Shown here: one piece after another, positions 46,448 to 57,769 of the stretch
Layout: each line of letters begins with the position of its first letter
How positions within the stretch are numbered: position 1 is the stretch's first letter
DNA from: Hymenochaete sp. R1
Taxonomy: Eukaryota; Basidiomycota; Agaricomycetes; Hymenochaetales; Hymenochaetaceae
Direction: 5' to 3'
DNA: 64,000 bases
Assembly (NCBI GenBank): GCA_019400425.1
Contig: JAFREE010000099.1
Coordinates: 26,864 to 90,863, forward strand
Translations under genes and position numbers: made by a program
The notes under the pieces: generated by a model
Database searches by the model: none
What the model was told of the DNA's origin: nothing
Seen by the model: only the letters and a program-made list of their open reading frames with translations

Positions 46448-48850
46448 TTAGCTAGAAATCCAGGTCATGTTCTCAAACTGCGTATCGGGGTCAAGTTTCT
46501 TGTATTCCGGGCATAACTCTTGCCAGGCAGCTACAATATTGCATGAGATACTTTCGCATTCGTAATAGCCAGTTATATGAGACGTACCATTGACCGGGTT
46601 AGCTGATTTCACATCTTTGATGTCCTCTGCAAAGACGACTGCCAACCCGCTGTGAAGGAAGACATCAGTTTTACACGACTACGTGCTATATTCGGTTTTT
46701 CTTACAACTCGAGATGCCAATCGATGTGACAGTGCAAGAACCATGGTCCCGGGTTGTCCGTTACAAACCTAAATGTCACGTTGTCGCCTGGCCCACCAAT
46801 GTTAACTGTGTCCCTGCGAACGGGGTGGGTATAATTGGGGTGATCGCTACCAGCGACTTGAACGACATCAAAGTTATGGCCGTGAAGATGGAAGGGGTGC
46901 TATTTTTTAATATCTTAATACTCATGGAGATTGCAACTAGTGTCAAAGGAAAGAACATACAGGGAACCCTCCGGGCATGTTGATTTCGATGGTACTGTGT
47001 GCTGGAAGCTTGTACACAGAACCCTTTGGCAGGAGCTTTTCCGGATCAGTCTGTCCCTTGAGAATTTGGAGCAACACGGGGGTCTCCGGAGACGAGAAAG
47101 AGACGTTGTTGATCATGTGCAGTCCCTGAGACGTCTGCATAGTTTCTTCCAGTCAGTTACCAAGTCACGAAAATGTTAGGCTGCGACCTACCACGCCCGC
47201 GACGAGTTGCAAAGGATAGTCGACGCCTCCGGGTCGATGTTCACCCGGCTAGAGCAATGTCAATTAGTTGAAAACAGTGCGACTCGGAAGGAGGACATAC
47301 AGCTCCTGGGTTGATCAACGGCTAAAGTTGGTGGTCAGCAAATGTGCAATGTTCTCCCATGACGAGAACGTACAAAGAGATTCGCTTCGTTCAGAGCAAC
47401 GCCGTTTTCAGTAGAATTGCTAGTCGGATCGGCATCCGGAGCACCGTCATAACGGAGGATGGCAGCATTAATGCCACCACCGAACGAAATAAGTGGGCCT
47501 GAAGCAGGAACTTCCAGGCCTGTGGGGATAACGCGAATCCCTATGCATTCGGTTATCAGCGGGGCTCACCAAAGGCCATTTTGATTGGACTCACAATAGT
47601 TATCAATTGGCTTGTCAGCAGTGACCACGACGGAGTACCGCTGAGCCGGGAAGATCTGGAAGGAGTCGACAGTGATCGGACTTGTTTCTACACCATCCGC
47701 CTCGATGATAGTCATATTATGACCATCAATGGAGACGTTGTACGTAGGTCCACAACTCATGTTGATGATACGAAGACGGTAACGTTTTCCTTGCTTGACT
47801 TTGGTGACCGAGAGCCGGACCGGTGGGCCACCTGGATAGCGGCCCTTGCCGTTGACGGTAGTCGCATTCTGAACCCTAAACACAAGTTAAGAACAACCTT
47901 AATATAATTTTAGAACCCTTTACATACGGATCGAGTAGATTTGGGTCTGGAAGAAACTGGAGAGATGGTGCAGGGAAGTCGTACCAATCACCGAGACTAA
48001 GAATAGTGTTCTCTAAAGCCAACGGTAAGTACATTGAATGAAAAGAATGAAGCGCACAGTGACTTGCCATCGTCGACATCGTACATGTGTTTTAAGGGAT
48101 CATGCGGATCTGAAAATCTTGTTACCAAGGTATCTAGAGATTTAAGTCACTCAAGCCCTACCATAGATGACAAGAGGTCCCCGGAGGCCATCACAGTACT
48201 GTGTAGACAAATGCGAATGGTACCAATAAGTTCCTGATTGACCCGGAGCAGCAAAGTCATAACTGAGATCGTGTTATTGAGTCTGAGTCATAGTTATCAG
48301 GCGACACTGGGGGGCACTTACAGGAAAGAATGTCCAGGAACGATTGGACACTGGTTAACGAAAGATGGACCATCCATCTCATTCGTGTGCGCTTGGAATA
48401 GCCCATGCCAATGCTAAGAATGATAAATCAGAAGATTGTGCTTTATCGAATAACTTGAAAAAAAATCCCTACGATTGACGTAGCCCGCCTCATCGTAGGA
48501 TCGGTGAGTTGATCGGAGACGTTTATCTAAGGAAATTGGTAAAAATCAAAGTCAATTATCGCAGGAAAGAATCAAACCTTGAAATTATCGCCCATGTTAG
48601 CTGAGAGGAGAGGTCCGGGAAACTGGCCATTAACAACGACAGTACTGTAGTTCCAAAAATTCCGCATGAGTTTTTCGTCGAAAAGCATACTGTAGTCAAC
48701 CAACTGAAGGCACGTTACATACCTTCGATTTACGCCAGCAGGAGCCAGGTTGGCATTGACCACGGCGAATTCTCTGTGGACAGTCGCAGCCGAAGCAGCA
48801 GAACTGAAAGCTAGAGTAACGAAAGCCGAAAAGAAGGATCGATTAAGCAT
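46448..48850 (-). CDS. Laccase 2 (multicopper oxidase)
   Basis: Secreted laccase, paralogue of the gene at 18998-21372. The signal peptide [21 protein letters not shown] is followed by [18 protein letters not shown]. Copper signatures after splicing are HWHGLFQ (L1), [13 protein letters not shown] (L2), HPFHLHGH (L3) and HCHIDWHLE (L4). The intron phase 3' of L4 gives HLE-F-G-L, so a Phe sits where laccase 1 has Ala; the T1 axial residue is Leu. The end reads [17 protein letters not shown], with the stop at 46448. Intron positions match laccase 1 and several intron sequences are still alignable. No stop or frameshift was seen, so the gene should be functional. Its upstream region differs strikingly from that of laccase 1, with a dense array of short motifs. 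Confidence 0.94.
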
Positions 48851-48969
48851 GATATGATATTCAATAGTCGATAATAAATCGTAGTGAGATTAGTATTAAC
48901 GTAGGTAAGGAAAGAAAAGAAAAGAAAGAGGGGAATGGAGTGCTCACTCTCAGCAAACGCCGAACACCC

Positions 48970-48975
48970 TTTATA
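48970..48975 (-). promoter_or_regulatory. TATA box of laccase 2
   Basis: On the minus strand the context is GGGGTCGTATAAAGGG, 120 nt before the start codon at 48850. It matches the TATA context of laccase 1. Confidence 0.6.
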
Positions 48976-49523
48976 CGACCCCGGACGCGGCAACGTACTA
49001 GTATCACTGGCAGTACAGCCCGAGAGCTCTGTACCAGCCGCAAATCGACCTGTGTACTGGCATCGCGTTTCCAAATTAACGATTCCAATTACGCTGTGCG
49101 CTCAGGTTCAGGTCCAATCTGCTAGGATATCGGTCAGAGTCCCCAGGCATACGCGTTTCTGTCCCCCGATCACAATCCGAGTCGTCACGATCGCGAAACT
49201 GTTCCCACCGAAGAGGGTAGGGGGAATAAAAATACATCAGCGTCATGCAGGGATGGCGGCGCCACACCGGAGGCGCAGGGGGGAGGGGAGAGAGGATGGG
49301 GGATGCGCAAAACGATGAGCTCGAGCCGCGTTTGCGTTTGCATGCCAGTGGTCACTGGTCGGCCTCAGACTCGGTGCCGCCAGCCTGCGGAGCGCCTGCC
49401 AGTGAGTCCAATCATGGCGCAAGATACAGCCAAAGTGAGCGTCGCAAAAACGGACAGAGATCATCTACCAGATACCACTGGCAGTAGTACGCTGACTCCC
49501 GGAAGCGCAACAACCTGAAGCAT

Positions 49524-50732
49524 TTCAAGTTACTGATTTGCAGTTGGTAGGTGGCCCGAATTCGTCCGAGCCCGAGAATAGAGACGAAAGGGATCAAACT
49601 TGAAACGCAGAGTTATGGAGACAGATGGTTTAGTATGCAATGATCATCGTCGTCGTCTATCCGTGAGGGTAGGAGAAATGCATCGTATTCAAGTTGCCAG
49701 TACCAGTACACAAGGGCCTACCAGGCACGGCGGGCTTGCGAAGCCTCTGACGATACTAACGTGTTGATCCACTGCAGATTAAATGAGCTGTTTTTCTCGG
49801 ACTGTCAACGACTCGGAGCGCTCGGAAAAGCCTGAGTAGGGTAGGGTAGGGTAGGGTAGGGGGGTCCTGGGAGAAGCGGGTACCTGGAAACTTCGCATAA
49901 CGAGAAACGAGAAACGAGTCGCACAGAGCACTGGCGCTGGTAGGGCCGCCGCTCTCTGGCAAGCTGGCGGCAGAAGGGGAAAATGCTGGCGCCGAGTCCG
50001 GTTCCGACGTGTGAGAGTCGTAGATAACGTTGATCGTTCCCCGAGGCACGAAGATGGTGGTGTCAGTGGTGATCCAACTTGAATTTCACTGAAATTCCAG
50101 GCTGCACATCAGCGGTGGATCCGGGATCCTAGATTAAGAATGTCAACTCGGTCTCACACTCGCACTCGCATTCAGGCTCAGGCTGATCATCACCATGATG
50201 TGCGACGAATTTGTAGTTGTAGTAGAAACTTGTAAAGCAGACTCGGCCGGGGCCAACTTGAACTCGGGCTTGAGCAAACTTGAAATGCGAGATTAAAAAT
50301 GCACACCGTGGTCCGTGACGAGACTGGATTCGTTTCCAGTTGACTTGTTTCAAGGTTTCGATTTCGGTATCCGGATGGACAGCAGCTGCCAATGCTTCAA
50401 GAAACGAAGTAGAAAAAAAAGCGAATCGAGGGCCGGGAGCCTGAGGGATTCCAAGCCCGGTCCTTGCCACTGGCAGCGCTCCGCTATTACTAGTAACATT
50501 GCTCCATTTAATTACCGTGCCAGTACCAATAACCCTCCTCAAGCCAACAGAACCAGTATGACCGTACACTGCCATTGCATTCGTCAAAAAATTCATCACT
50601 GGCAGATGAAACGTAGTGCTAGTATGCACTCACTGGCACAAGGCAGCCCGAGTTCAAGTTCGCGGCCATTACAGTTCAGCGGCAGCAACATTCACTGGTA
50701 ACGACTCGGACTCGGAGCCGCAGCTTCAAGTT
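49524..50732. repeat. Cluster of AACTTGAA / TTCAAGTT octamers
   Basis: Exact copies are at 49524, 49597, 49688, 50076, 50255, 50277, 50653 and 50725. Some extend further: AACTTGAAA(T/C)GC in three copies, and TTCAAGTT followed by GATC-type sequence in others. This implies a degenerate repeat of perhaps 15-20 bp. Confidence 0.85.
49837..49864 (+). repeat. (TAGGG)n telomere-like tract
   Basis: Five consecutive TAGGG pentamers ending in a run of G, in non-coding DNA upstream of laccase 2. The same pentamer tract occurs at 12737-12756. Confidence 0.85.
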
Positions 50733-51060
50733 GATCCCAACGATCGCGCGTTCTTCGCACCATGCCCCGGGCATACTGGTACCGTCACTGTGACCTTAAG
50801 CTTGACTTCGAGTTTGCCGGTGGGTGCATACCGGTAACATCACTGGCAGCCCGATGACCCCGGCGATTAAAAGTAATAATAATAGTGATAATAGAAAATT
50901 GATTGCCAGTGGTGAGTGGTGGTACGCACCCCGCCCCCGCCCCCCAACCCGGGGACCTTCGGAGTGTCAGTTGGCATAGCCAAGATTGGGTCCAACGCGG
51001 TCACGAGGGTACGAGGCGACGGTCTCCAGGCTCCAGCAGCTTATGCAAGTATAAGGAGGG

Positions 51061-51830
51061 AAGAGAGACAGAGAGAGAGAGAGAAACAGAAGAGAAATAG
51101 ACAAAAGAGAGAGGGAAAAAAGAGAATATATATATACCCGAGATATAGCCTGAGGTACTGAACGATTACAGACGTTAAACGCTACCTATACGCGGAGATA
51201 TATGTAACACACTATTTCAGAGGTGGGAAGTACGAGACGAGGGGGTAAGGAGACATCGAGAGAGGACTGATAATAAGAGAGGAGGGGGGGAAGGGGAATT
51301 GGGTGGAGGGTGGAGGGAATGCGATACTGACTGACTGGCGCCAGTACTGGGAGGGAGATGAGATTTGAGCCGTCCGTCCACCTTCACCCGACAAGCCACC
51401 CCACTTTCAAACCCGTTCGCTGTCACACGTTCGAACAAGAGAAAGTAGTTCAACAGCGGGCGGTGGGAGAGGGGAGGGGAAAAGGGAAAGGGAAAAAAGG
51501 AGAAATTATGCCAATGATTCGAGTACGAGAGAAGAACGAACGAACGAACGAATGAACGAAAGAAAGTAAAAGGAAAAGTTTTAGAAAACCGAAAGACGCA
51601 TAAGTGACTTCAAATAAAATTGGAGCGCGAGCGAGCGAGACAGACAGAAATTTTTTAGTTTTGTTCGCAGTCTCTCAACGAGGGGTACGGATTTCAAGAA
51701 AGAGAAGGAAAGAAAAGAGTAATCGAGAGGAAAGAGAGCTGGATATAAAAACTGGTTTTCGACCAGTCAAAAAAGAAAAGAAAAGAAAAGAAACAGGCAG
51801 ACACAGGAGAAGAGTTTCGTAGTTGATAAA
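51061..51830 (+). repeat. Purine-rich low-complexity DNA
   Basis: Plus strand dominated by A and G, with GA repeats (51062-51090), an ACGA/GAAC tetranucleotide run (51533-51560) and AAAAG repeats (51770-51795). It lies in the 3' region of the Nrd1-like gene. Confidence 0.7.
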
Positions 51831-52286
51831 AAGAGTTGAACAACCAATAGCCCAAAGTCCCGCCATCCGAGCCCGGGCTCTGCCCCGATATCGGTATCGA
51901 CCTCGGCCCTCATCGCGAGACTGACCGGATGGATTCGCATCACCAATCGTGCAAAGCCCGAGCCATCCAAAAAACAAGTGCGGGCTCCGAAGCCGTCCCT
52001 TCCTTCACCATCCACTGTGATATTAACGAGAGGGGGATAATCTGCATATAAGTGTCGCGAGTTATGGCTCGAAATGAAAGGAGGAAAAGAAAACCAGGAC
52101 GAAGCTCGGACAGCGCTCGACGGGTACGTGAGGAGTAAATTTTTTTGTATCAAATCGAAAGAAGAAGCGAACGAAAAATTGGATGATAACGAGCGAAGGC
52201 AATCCGGGGACAATGTACACGATATCATCTCCACAACACACACACACACATTGCATCGTCGAGGAGTTATGAGTACAGCTTTCGTC

Positions 52287-54630
52287 TCAGTTACCTTCAT
52301 CCTTCATCAGCATCTCCGCGTTCCCTACAGCAGCATCCGCGTCGATCAAACCGGTGTCGTCGACCAGTTCATAACCAGCGCCATTGAGCTCATCGTGCAT
52401 CTCAATGTTCGGCGATGCGACGTTCGCAGTGTTGCCGCTCGCGGTGCGCTTCATGCCTCCCGAGCCGCCTTGGGGTCCGGATCGGGGCGGGTTCGCGCAA
52501 CGGTCCTTTCCGTGGGCAATGCGTAGGTTGGCGTAGTCTGGCTTATTCTTGACGCCCTCAATAGCCTTGATAGCGTTCGAGATGTTCGTAAAGTTCACAA
52601 ACGCGCAGTTCCTGGACGAAAAATGATAAGCACCATTATCTACCGGACTGTTTAAAACGACTCACTTCTCTTTCAAAAAGTTCACGAGCTCAATGTCGCC
52701 ATATTCACCAAAGTCTCTCTTGAGCTTCTCGTCATTGAACTTCTCAAAGTCCTCAACGTTTCCTATGTATACGTTGCGCGTCGCACCAGCGTGCACAGCG
52801 AGAGCAAGAGCCGGGGTCAGAGGACCCGAGTTCTTGCCCCACCCAACCTTGAGACGGCGGTTGTTAAGCGTGAGTCCCTGATAAGAAGCAACTTGGTAGA
52901 AAGTGAAGGCCGCCGTCGGGTCGACAAATGTAACGAACTACAAAGATTAACAAATTCAGACGCGTTCAAAATCCACTAAAAAGGAGACCAACTCACAGCA
53001 ATATGTTTATCTTGCATATAGCGAATGCTCTGGAGGACACCACCACGGATAGCATTACAAAGGTCCTCAATCGAAGTCTCGGGGTGGATGTTGCCGAGGT
53101 AGACTGTGCGGTTCAGACTGGTCTGACCCATGTCTGGAGAGAAAGGCGCGTAGGGCGAGAAAGGCGAAGCTTGCATGGGTGACAGTTGAGCGTTCGACTG
53201 GGCCACCAGAGATTGGGCAGCTGCAGCCTGGGCGGCTTGAGCGGCTGCTTGTTGGGATTTTGGAATGTATGCGCAACGATCCTTGCCGTAGTTGACACGT
53301 TTACCAGCCCAGGCAGGCTCCGTCGGCAACGTTGCGACGACCTGCAAATTTTGCAAAGAAAAAAAAAGTTCATGAAAGATTCTCCACTATGGTATTCAGA
53401 AAACCAACCTTGGTAGCAGTAGAAATGCTGAGGAAATGAACAAAGCCGATGTTCTTGTCCCGTACGATTTTGACCTGATCAATGAGACCAAAGCGGCTCA
53501 AATCGTCCCGAAGCTGCTCTTCGGTCATCCCTTCGTCGAGGCCGCCAATGTACACATTTCGACTGGCGTTGCTCTGCTGGATGCTGAGCGCCACCTGGCT
53601 TGGAACAGGGCTCGGCTTGCCCCAACCAATCTTAAGCTCTTGTCCATGGAGGGACAACTTTTTCACCGTCGCGTCCGCGTGGAAAGCGGCCGCCGTCGCG
53701 CCATCGAGGAAGCTCAGGAACACACACGTCTTTTCCGGCAACACGCGGATCGACTCGAGAGGACCGAAATGGACGAGGTTGAGAAGCTCGTCAACAGACG
53801 CCGTAGAGGGAAGGTTACCGACGTAAACGGTACGACCCGTCGCGTTACCAGCGGACCCGAGGGCGGCATTGAGCGCAACGGGGGAGTAAGCCGAGTTGGG
53901 GGTCATAGGGACGTTCAAGCCTCCCATGCGCTGCTGGCTGAAATTTTGCTGGAAGGATCCGACCTGGGGACTGTACGGGAAGCCACCGAGCATGTTCATG
54001 CCGTTCATGCCATTCATACCGCCCATGCCGGACATTCCATTCATGCCCATGCTGAGAACGTTGTTCATGCCGTAACCACCGAAGCCGTTCTGCATGTTTT
54101 GGCCGAAAGGAGAGGTAGCGCTGCTCGGGCTGATCTGCGAATGGGCAGCGAGACCGTTGCCGTTCGTGGCTGCCGTGTTGACAGTGAGGGAAGGGGTTGA
54201 ATAAAGCTGTCCGGCGCCATTGCCCAGACCGGAGAGGCCGCCGCCGCCGTTCATGGAAGACTGGTGATGCTGGTTTCCGTAACCGTAGTTGGCGAAGAGG
54301 TCGCGGTTACCGCCTGGGACGGGGCTGTTGGAGAACGAGTTGGGGGACCAGCGCGCCTTCTTGGACGACTCTGGACCAGCGCTCAATTCGAGTGGTCTCT
54401 ACCGAGTATTGTCGTTACACACACGCGCGCGCGGGTGCGAAGAAAAAGAAGATGAAACCCATTTTCGGAGACGGCAAAAAAAGGGAAGGAAAAGCGCGTC
54501 AATATCATTCACATCACGATGCGAAAAAAAAAACGCAAGAAAAAAAGAGGGGCAAACTAACCTTTGACATGTCGAGATCGAAAGGATAAGTAGACGGGTA
54601 GAATACGGTCTGAGCTTCGTCCATGGCCAT
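52287..54630 (-). CDS. nrd1: RNA-binding protein with four RRM domains (Nrd1-like)
   Basis: mRNA-binding regulator resembling fission yeast Nrd1, a negative regulator of sexual differentiation. The start at 54630 gives MAMDEAQTVFYPSTYPFDLD. After an intron comes a long Gly/Met/Asn-rich region with reiterated GMNG units (about 53960-54060). The RRMs in order have these RNP2-type cores: RTVYVGNLPSTASVDELL, RNVYIGGLDEGMTEEQL, RTVYLGNIHPETSIEDL and RNVYIGNVEDFEKFNDEKL. Matching RNP1-type strands are CVFLSFLD, IGFVHFLSI, IAFVTFVD and CAFVNFTN. Between RRM2 and RRM3 is a Gln/Ala-rich linker. The C terminus is acidic (ELVDDTGLIDADA), with the stop at 52287. The conserved KDRCA motifs after RRM2 and RRM4 match this family. 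The gene looks complete. Confidence 0.9.
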
Positions 54631-55739
54631 TTAGGATAAAACGAGGGAATGGATGATGGATGGAGATGAACAGACAACGGCGGAAGGAGGTATGTGTGAT
54701 ATAGAAAAGAAAGGGCCGAAAATCAGATTCAAATATAGATATGAAGAAGAGAGGGAGAGGAGGGGAGGAAAGATCGTGTGGGTTTGTTGGCGGTGGTGGT
54801 GGTGGTTGGTGATAAAGAGTGCCAAGCGGCTAAAGAGCGTGGATGATGGGGGGGAGAGGGGGAGGGGAGTGTGGATGAAAAAGAGACACGCACGAATGAG
54901 AAGAGGAGGGCAAGCAAGCGGAGCAGTGAGTCAAGTCAAATGGAGAGACTCTGTGTACTCTACTCCGACTGGCAACTCGAATAGAATTAAAAAAAATAGA
55001 AAAAGAAAAGAAAAAGACGAAAAACAGGGTCTACGAGCTCGTCTCTCTCTCTTTCTCTCTCTCCTTTTTTCTTCTTGAACTTTCTCTCTCTCTCTTTTTC
55101 CCTCGGAAAGAGAAAAATGCCGAAGAGAAGAATGAGTCGAGTAACACCGGCTGTGATGTGGAGGGAAGGAGAGAAAAGAATGGGAAGAGGGGGGCGAGCG
55201 ACGAAGGGAGAGAGAAGATGAGAGACGGAAAAGAATGAAGGAAAAGCTGGGTCCACTAGACCAGAGCCCTTCAATTCCCCTTTATTACGTAATTCTCTTA
55301 TCCCTTCCATAGAACATCTCTCTCATCAATCAATCTCTTGCTTACACCATCAACTACTCCTACTGTACTCTACCTTACAAACCGATAGTTTCAAATGAAG
55401 AAGAAATAATAGAGAGAAAACGGATATCAAAATAAAACGTCAATCAATAAAGAAAAGCGAAGAAAAAAACATGGCAGGGAGGCAGTCTTATCCTTAAATC
55501 GGTCGACAAAAAAAATATAAATGCTACGTGTTGCAGAGGAGGTTTTGTATGATCATTTAGTGCTTATGTGGCGTGCAAAGGACAGAAAAAAAATGTCGTC
55601 GAATCGAATCGATTTCGTTTTGTAATAAAAAAGGGGGGAAGGTTATCATAAAGCAGCATAGGTTGAGCGCGGACAGTAAGTGAAGAACGGAGCGGAACGA
55701 AAGGGGCGGGGCATAACTTTTTTTTCCCTCTTCGGTCAT
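54631..55739. other. Intergenic region, purine- and pyrimidine-rich tracts
   Basis: Between cdh1 (3' end) and nrd1 (5' end), both minus-strand. It contains GGTGGTGGTGG (54791-54803), CT/TC microsatellites near 55040-55100 and AT-rich 3' flank of cdh1. No gene seen; open frames are low-complexity. Confidence 0.5.
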
Positions 55740-57769
55740 TTATCGAATCAGCTGGCCAAAGTCAAGCTTACTTTCCGTCTTCAGCTCCCGGCTCTCCTTC
55801 TTCGGGAACGCATTCCAAAACCGGAGCGTCTCGTCTCCTGCACCAGTCACAATCGTCTCCCCGTCTGGACTCATCGCGAGGTACAGCACACGATGCGTGT
55901 GCCCGGTCAAAGACGCCACCATGTCCAGCGACGGGTACTTCCAAATGCAAATTTGGTTTTGCGCAGACGTCGATGAGAATCCATGCGTCGACACGAGCTC
56001 GTGGGACGTCAGAGACCAAGTCAAGTTACACACCTACATCAAATCCTCGTCAGAACCTCTCAATACCATCCATCCATACAGAGACTTACCTGACTCCCAG
56101 TGTCCAGATAGTTGAGTGACGTCCCGTTGAACACATTCCAAAACCGTATCGTTTTGTCCTGCGTCCCACCTCCCGTCGCTAATATCCCAGACATGTGTGG
56201 ATCCCACGCTAACGCTTTGACGGCGGCAGTGTGCTCGTGGAACTTCCATAACGGTTGGTCCACCGGCACGTCTTCGGTTCCCGAACCGCCAGGATCTCGG
56301 CCGCTCCCACTGGGCGCTGAAGCGGACGCCCGCCGTGACCCTTTCAAGTCCCAGATGCACACTTTGTTGTCATTTCCACCACTCGCAAGCATCGCGCCCT
56401 GCGGACCACCCTCGTTGCTCCACGTCAGACCACATACTTCCTGTCGATGCCCCGCTGACCGACGGAATGGTCGCGTCTCGGGTTCTCGCACGTCTCGATG
56501 ATGTATCGAACGGTCTCGGGACCCTGAACTCAAAACATGCGTATTCCAGGCGAGAGCCCCAACCCGCTGACCATGGGCTTGGTTATACGAGCGCACGAGT
56601 TGCATAGTGCTTGCGTCATAGATATGTATTCGTCCTGACAATGTCCCGATTGCCAGTGTCGAACCCTGACATCGTACCGTGAGCCACCTTTCCGAAGACC
56701 AATAATTCAGAAACACACCTTTTGAACCCAAGATAGAGAACTGATGACGTCGCTATCGGCTTCTAAATCACAAAGTTTAGTGACTGCAGCTGTATGCGCC
56801 GTCCATAAATAAACACAAGACCCTAGTCCAACGCCTAATACGTTGGTACTCGACCAGTCCACCAAGTTGAGATAAAAGTCGTCCGCTAGATCCGGTGCAT
56901 CCAAAACACGATAAGGCGTCTTGCACACACTGCGTAATCTTCGACGAGGACTTTCCAGCAGTCTCCGGCTCTCTGCTCGAACGGGGCTCAAAGAGTAAGC
57001 CTCATCGGTGGGCGTGTCGAGGCGGCGGGTGGGTGTGGCTGGGTTTGATCCGGAAGGTGAATTGAAGTGAAATAGTCGTTTTCGAGATGGTGTAGTAGGT
57101 GGGGCAGGCGTAGTAGATGTTCCAGTGCTGCGCTCAGGGGAAGTTTCTCGAGCCTTGGGTGGAGTCACTTCGGAATGCAGTATGGAGGTAAAAAGCGTGT
57201 TGGCTTGCTCTGAAGATACAACACCATAAGCATTCCGCCAAGTTACATATGCACACTGGCCAAGTTCAACGTAGAGTGAAATGATCCAAGGATCAGGTGA
57301 ATGGGAAAAAACCATTGTGCAAGTTTAAAAGGAAGAAGCTTCCGGATGATCAAGGGGAAACCGAATAGACATACCTCTCAGAGCGTCAGACTCCGTTGGG
57401 ATGATCTTGTTGGCCTTCGAAGGAGTATGGGGTCCGCCATCCTCCATAAGATTATAGCTTGTGCGAATGTCATTTCCTTCTCGCGAAGGGACAAATCTAA
57501 GAACAACAAAAAATCGGACATGATTGCAGAATCAAATCCACAGTTATGACGGACCTGTCATTATAGTCCTTCGGTCTTAGTTCGGGAGACGATGGTCCGG
57601 CACTGTCGTCGGTCGAGCGAGAGTCCAAGGAAGGCGTCGAGAGGTTGGCCACACCAAAAATGGGGTTGATGCGAGGCCTATTCCGCACAGGGGCGTCGTC
57701 GTCATTGTCTGCGTCCGGTTGCGGAGCACGGAGCCGTTTCCCAAAGGGTGAGTGCTTGAGACCTGACAT
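55740..57769 (-). CDS. cdh1: APC/C activator Cdh1 (Fizzy-related WD40 protein)
   Basis: Substrate-recruiting activator of the anaphase-promoting complex in late mitosis and G1. The start at 57769 gives [16 protein letters not shown]. The C-box is [19 protein letters not shown], split by an intron within the Arg codon. Cdh1-type landmarks follow: [54 protein letters not shown] and [19 protein letters not shown]. Seven WD40 blades run from there, including [41 protein letters not shown] and [15 protein letters not shown]. The protein ends KLDFGQLIR, with the C-terminal Ile-Arg tail used to dock on the APC. The YSLSPV and [11 protein letters not shown] regions mark it as Cdh1/Ste9 rather than Cdc20. 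It is expected to be controlled by CDK phosphorylation; several SP/TP sites are visible. Confidence 0.95.

Larger units (their letters stand above)
49006..50910. repeat. Cluster of ACTGGCA / TGCCAGT heptamers
   Basis: Exact copies begin at 49006, 49056, 49343, 49397, 49477, 49695, 50469, 50518, 50598, 50632, 50842 and 50904. That is twelve in 1.9 kb, in both orientations. At least six extend to the octamer ACTGGCAG or its complement. Elsewhere in the window I noticed only scattered single copies. Confidence 0.85.
48851..52286. other. Motif-rich upstream region of laccase 2 and low-complexity tail
   Basis: 3.4 kb without a supported gene. From 48.98 to 50.92 kb two short motifs recur in both orientations (listed separately). 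A TAGGG tract lies at 49837-49864. From about 51.06 to 51.85 kb the plus strand is purine-rich (GAGAGA, GAACGAACGAAC, AAGAAAAGAAAAG). A (CA)n run is near 52229-52250. Open frames here follow from composition. Confidence 0.55.

Noticed and set aside
51061..52256. Open frames in purine-rich and CA-repeat DNA
   Set aside because: They follow from base composition; the encoded Arg/Lys/Glu or Ser/Phe/Leu runs have no domain.
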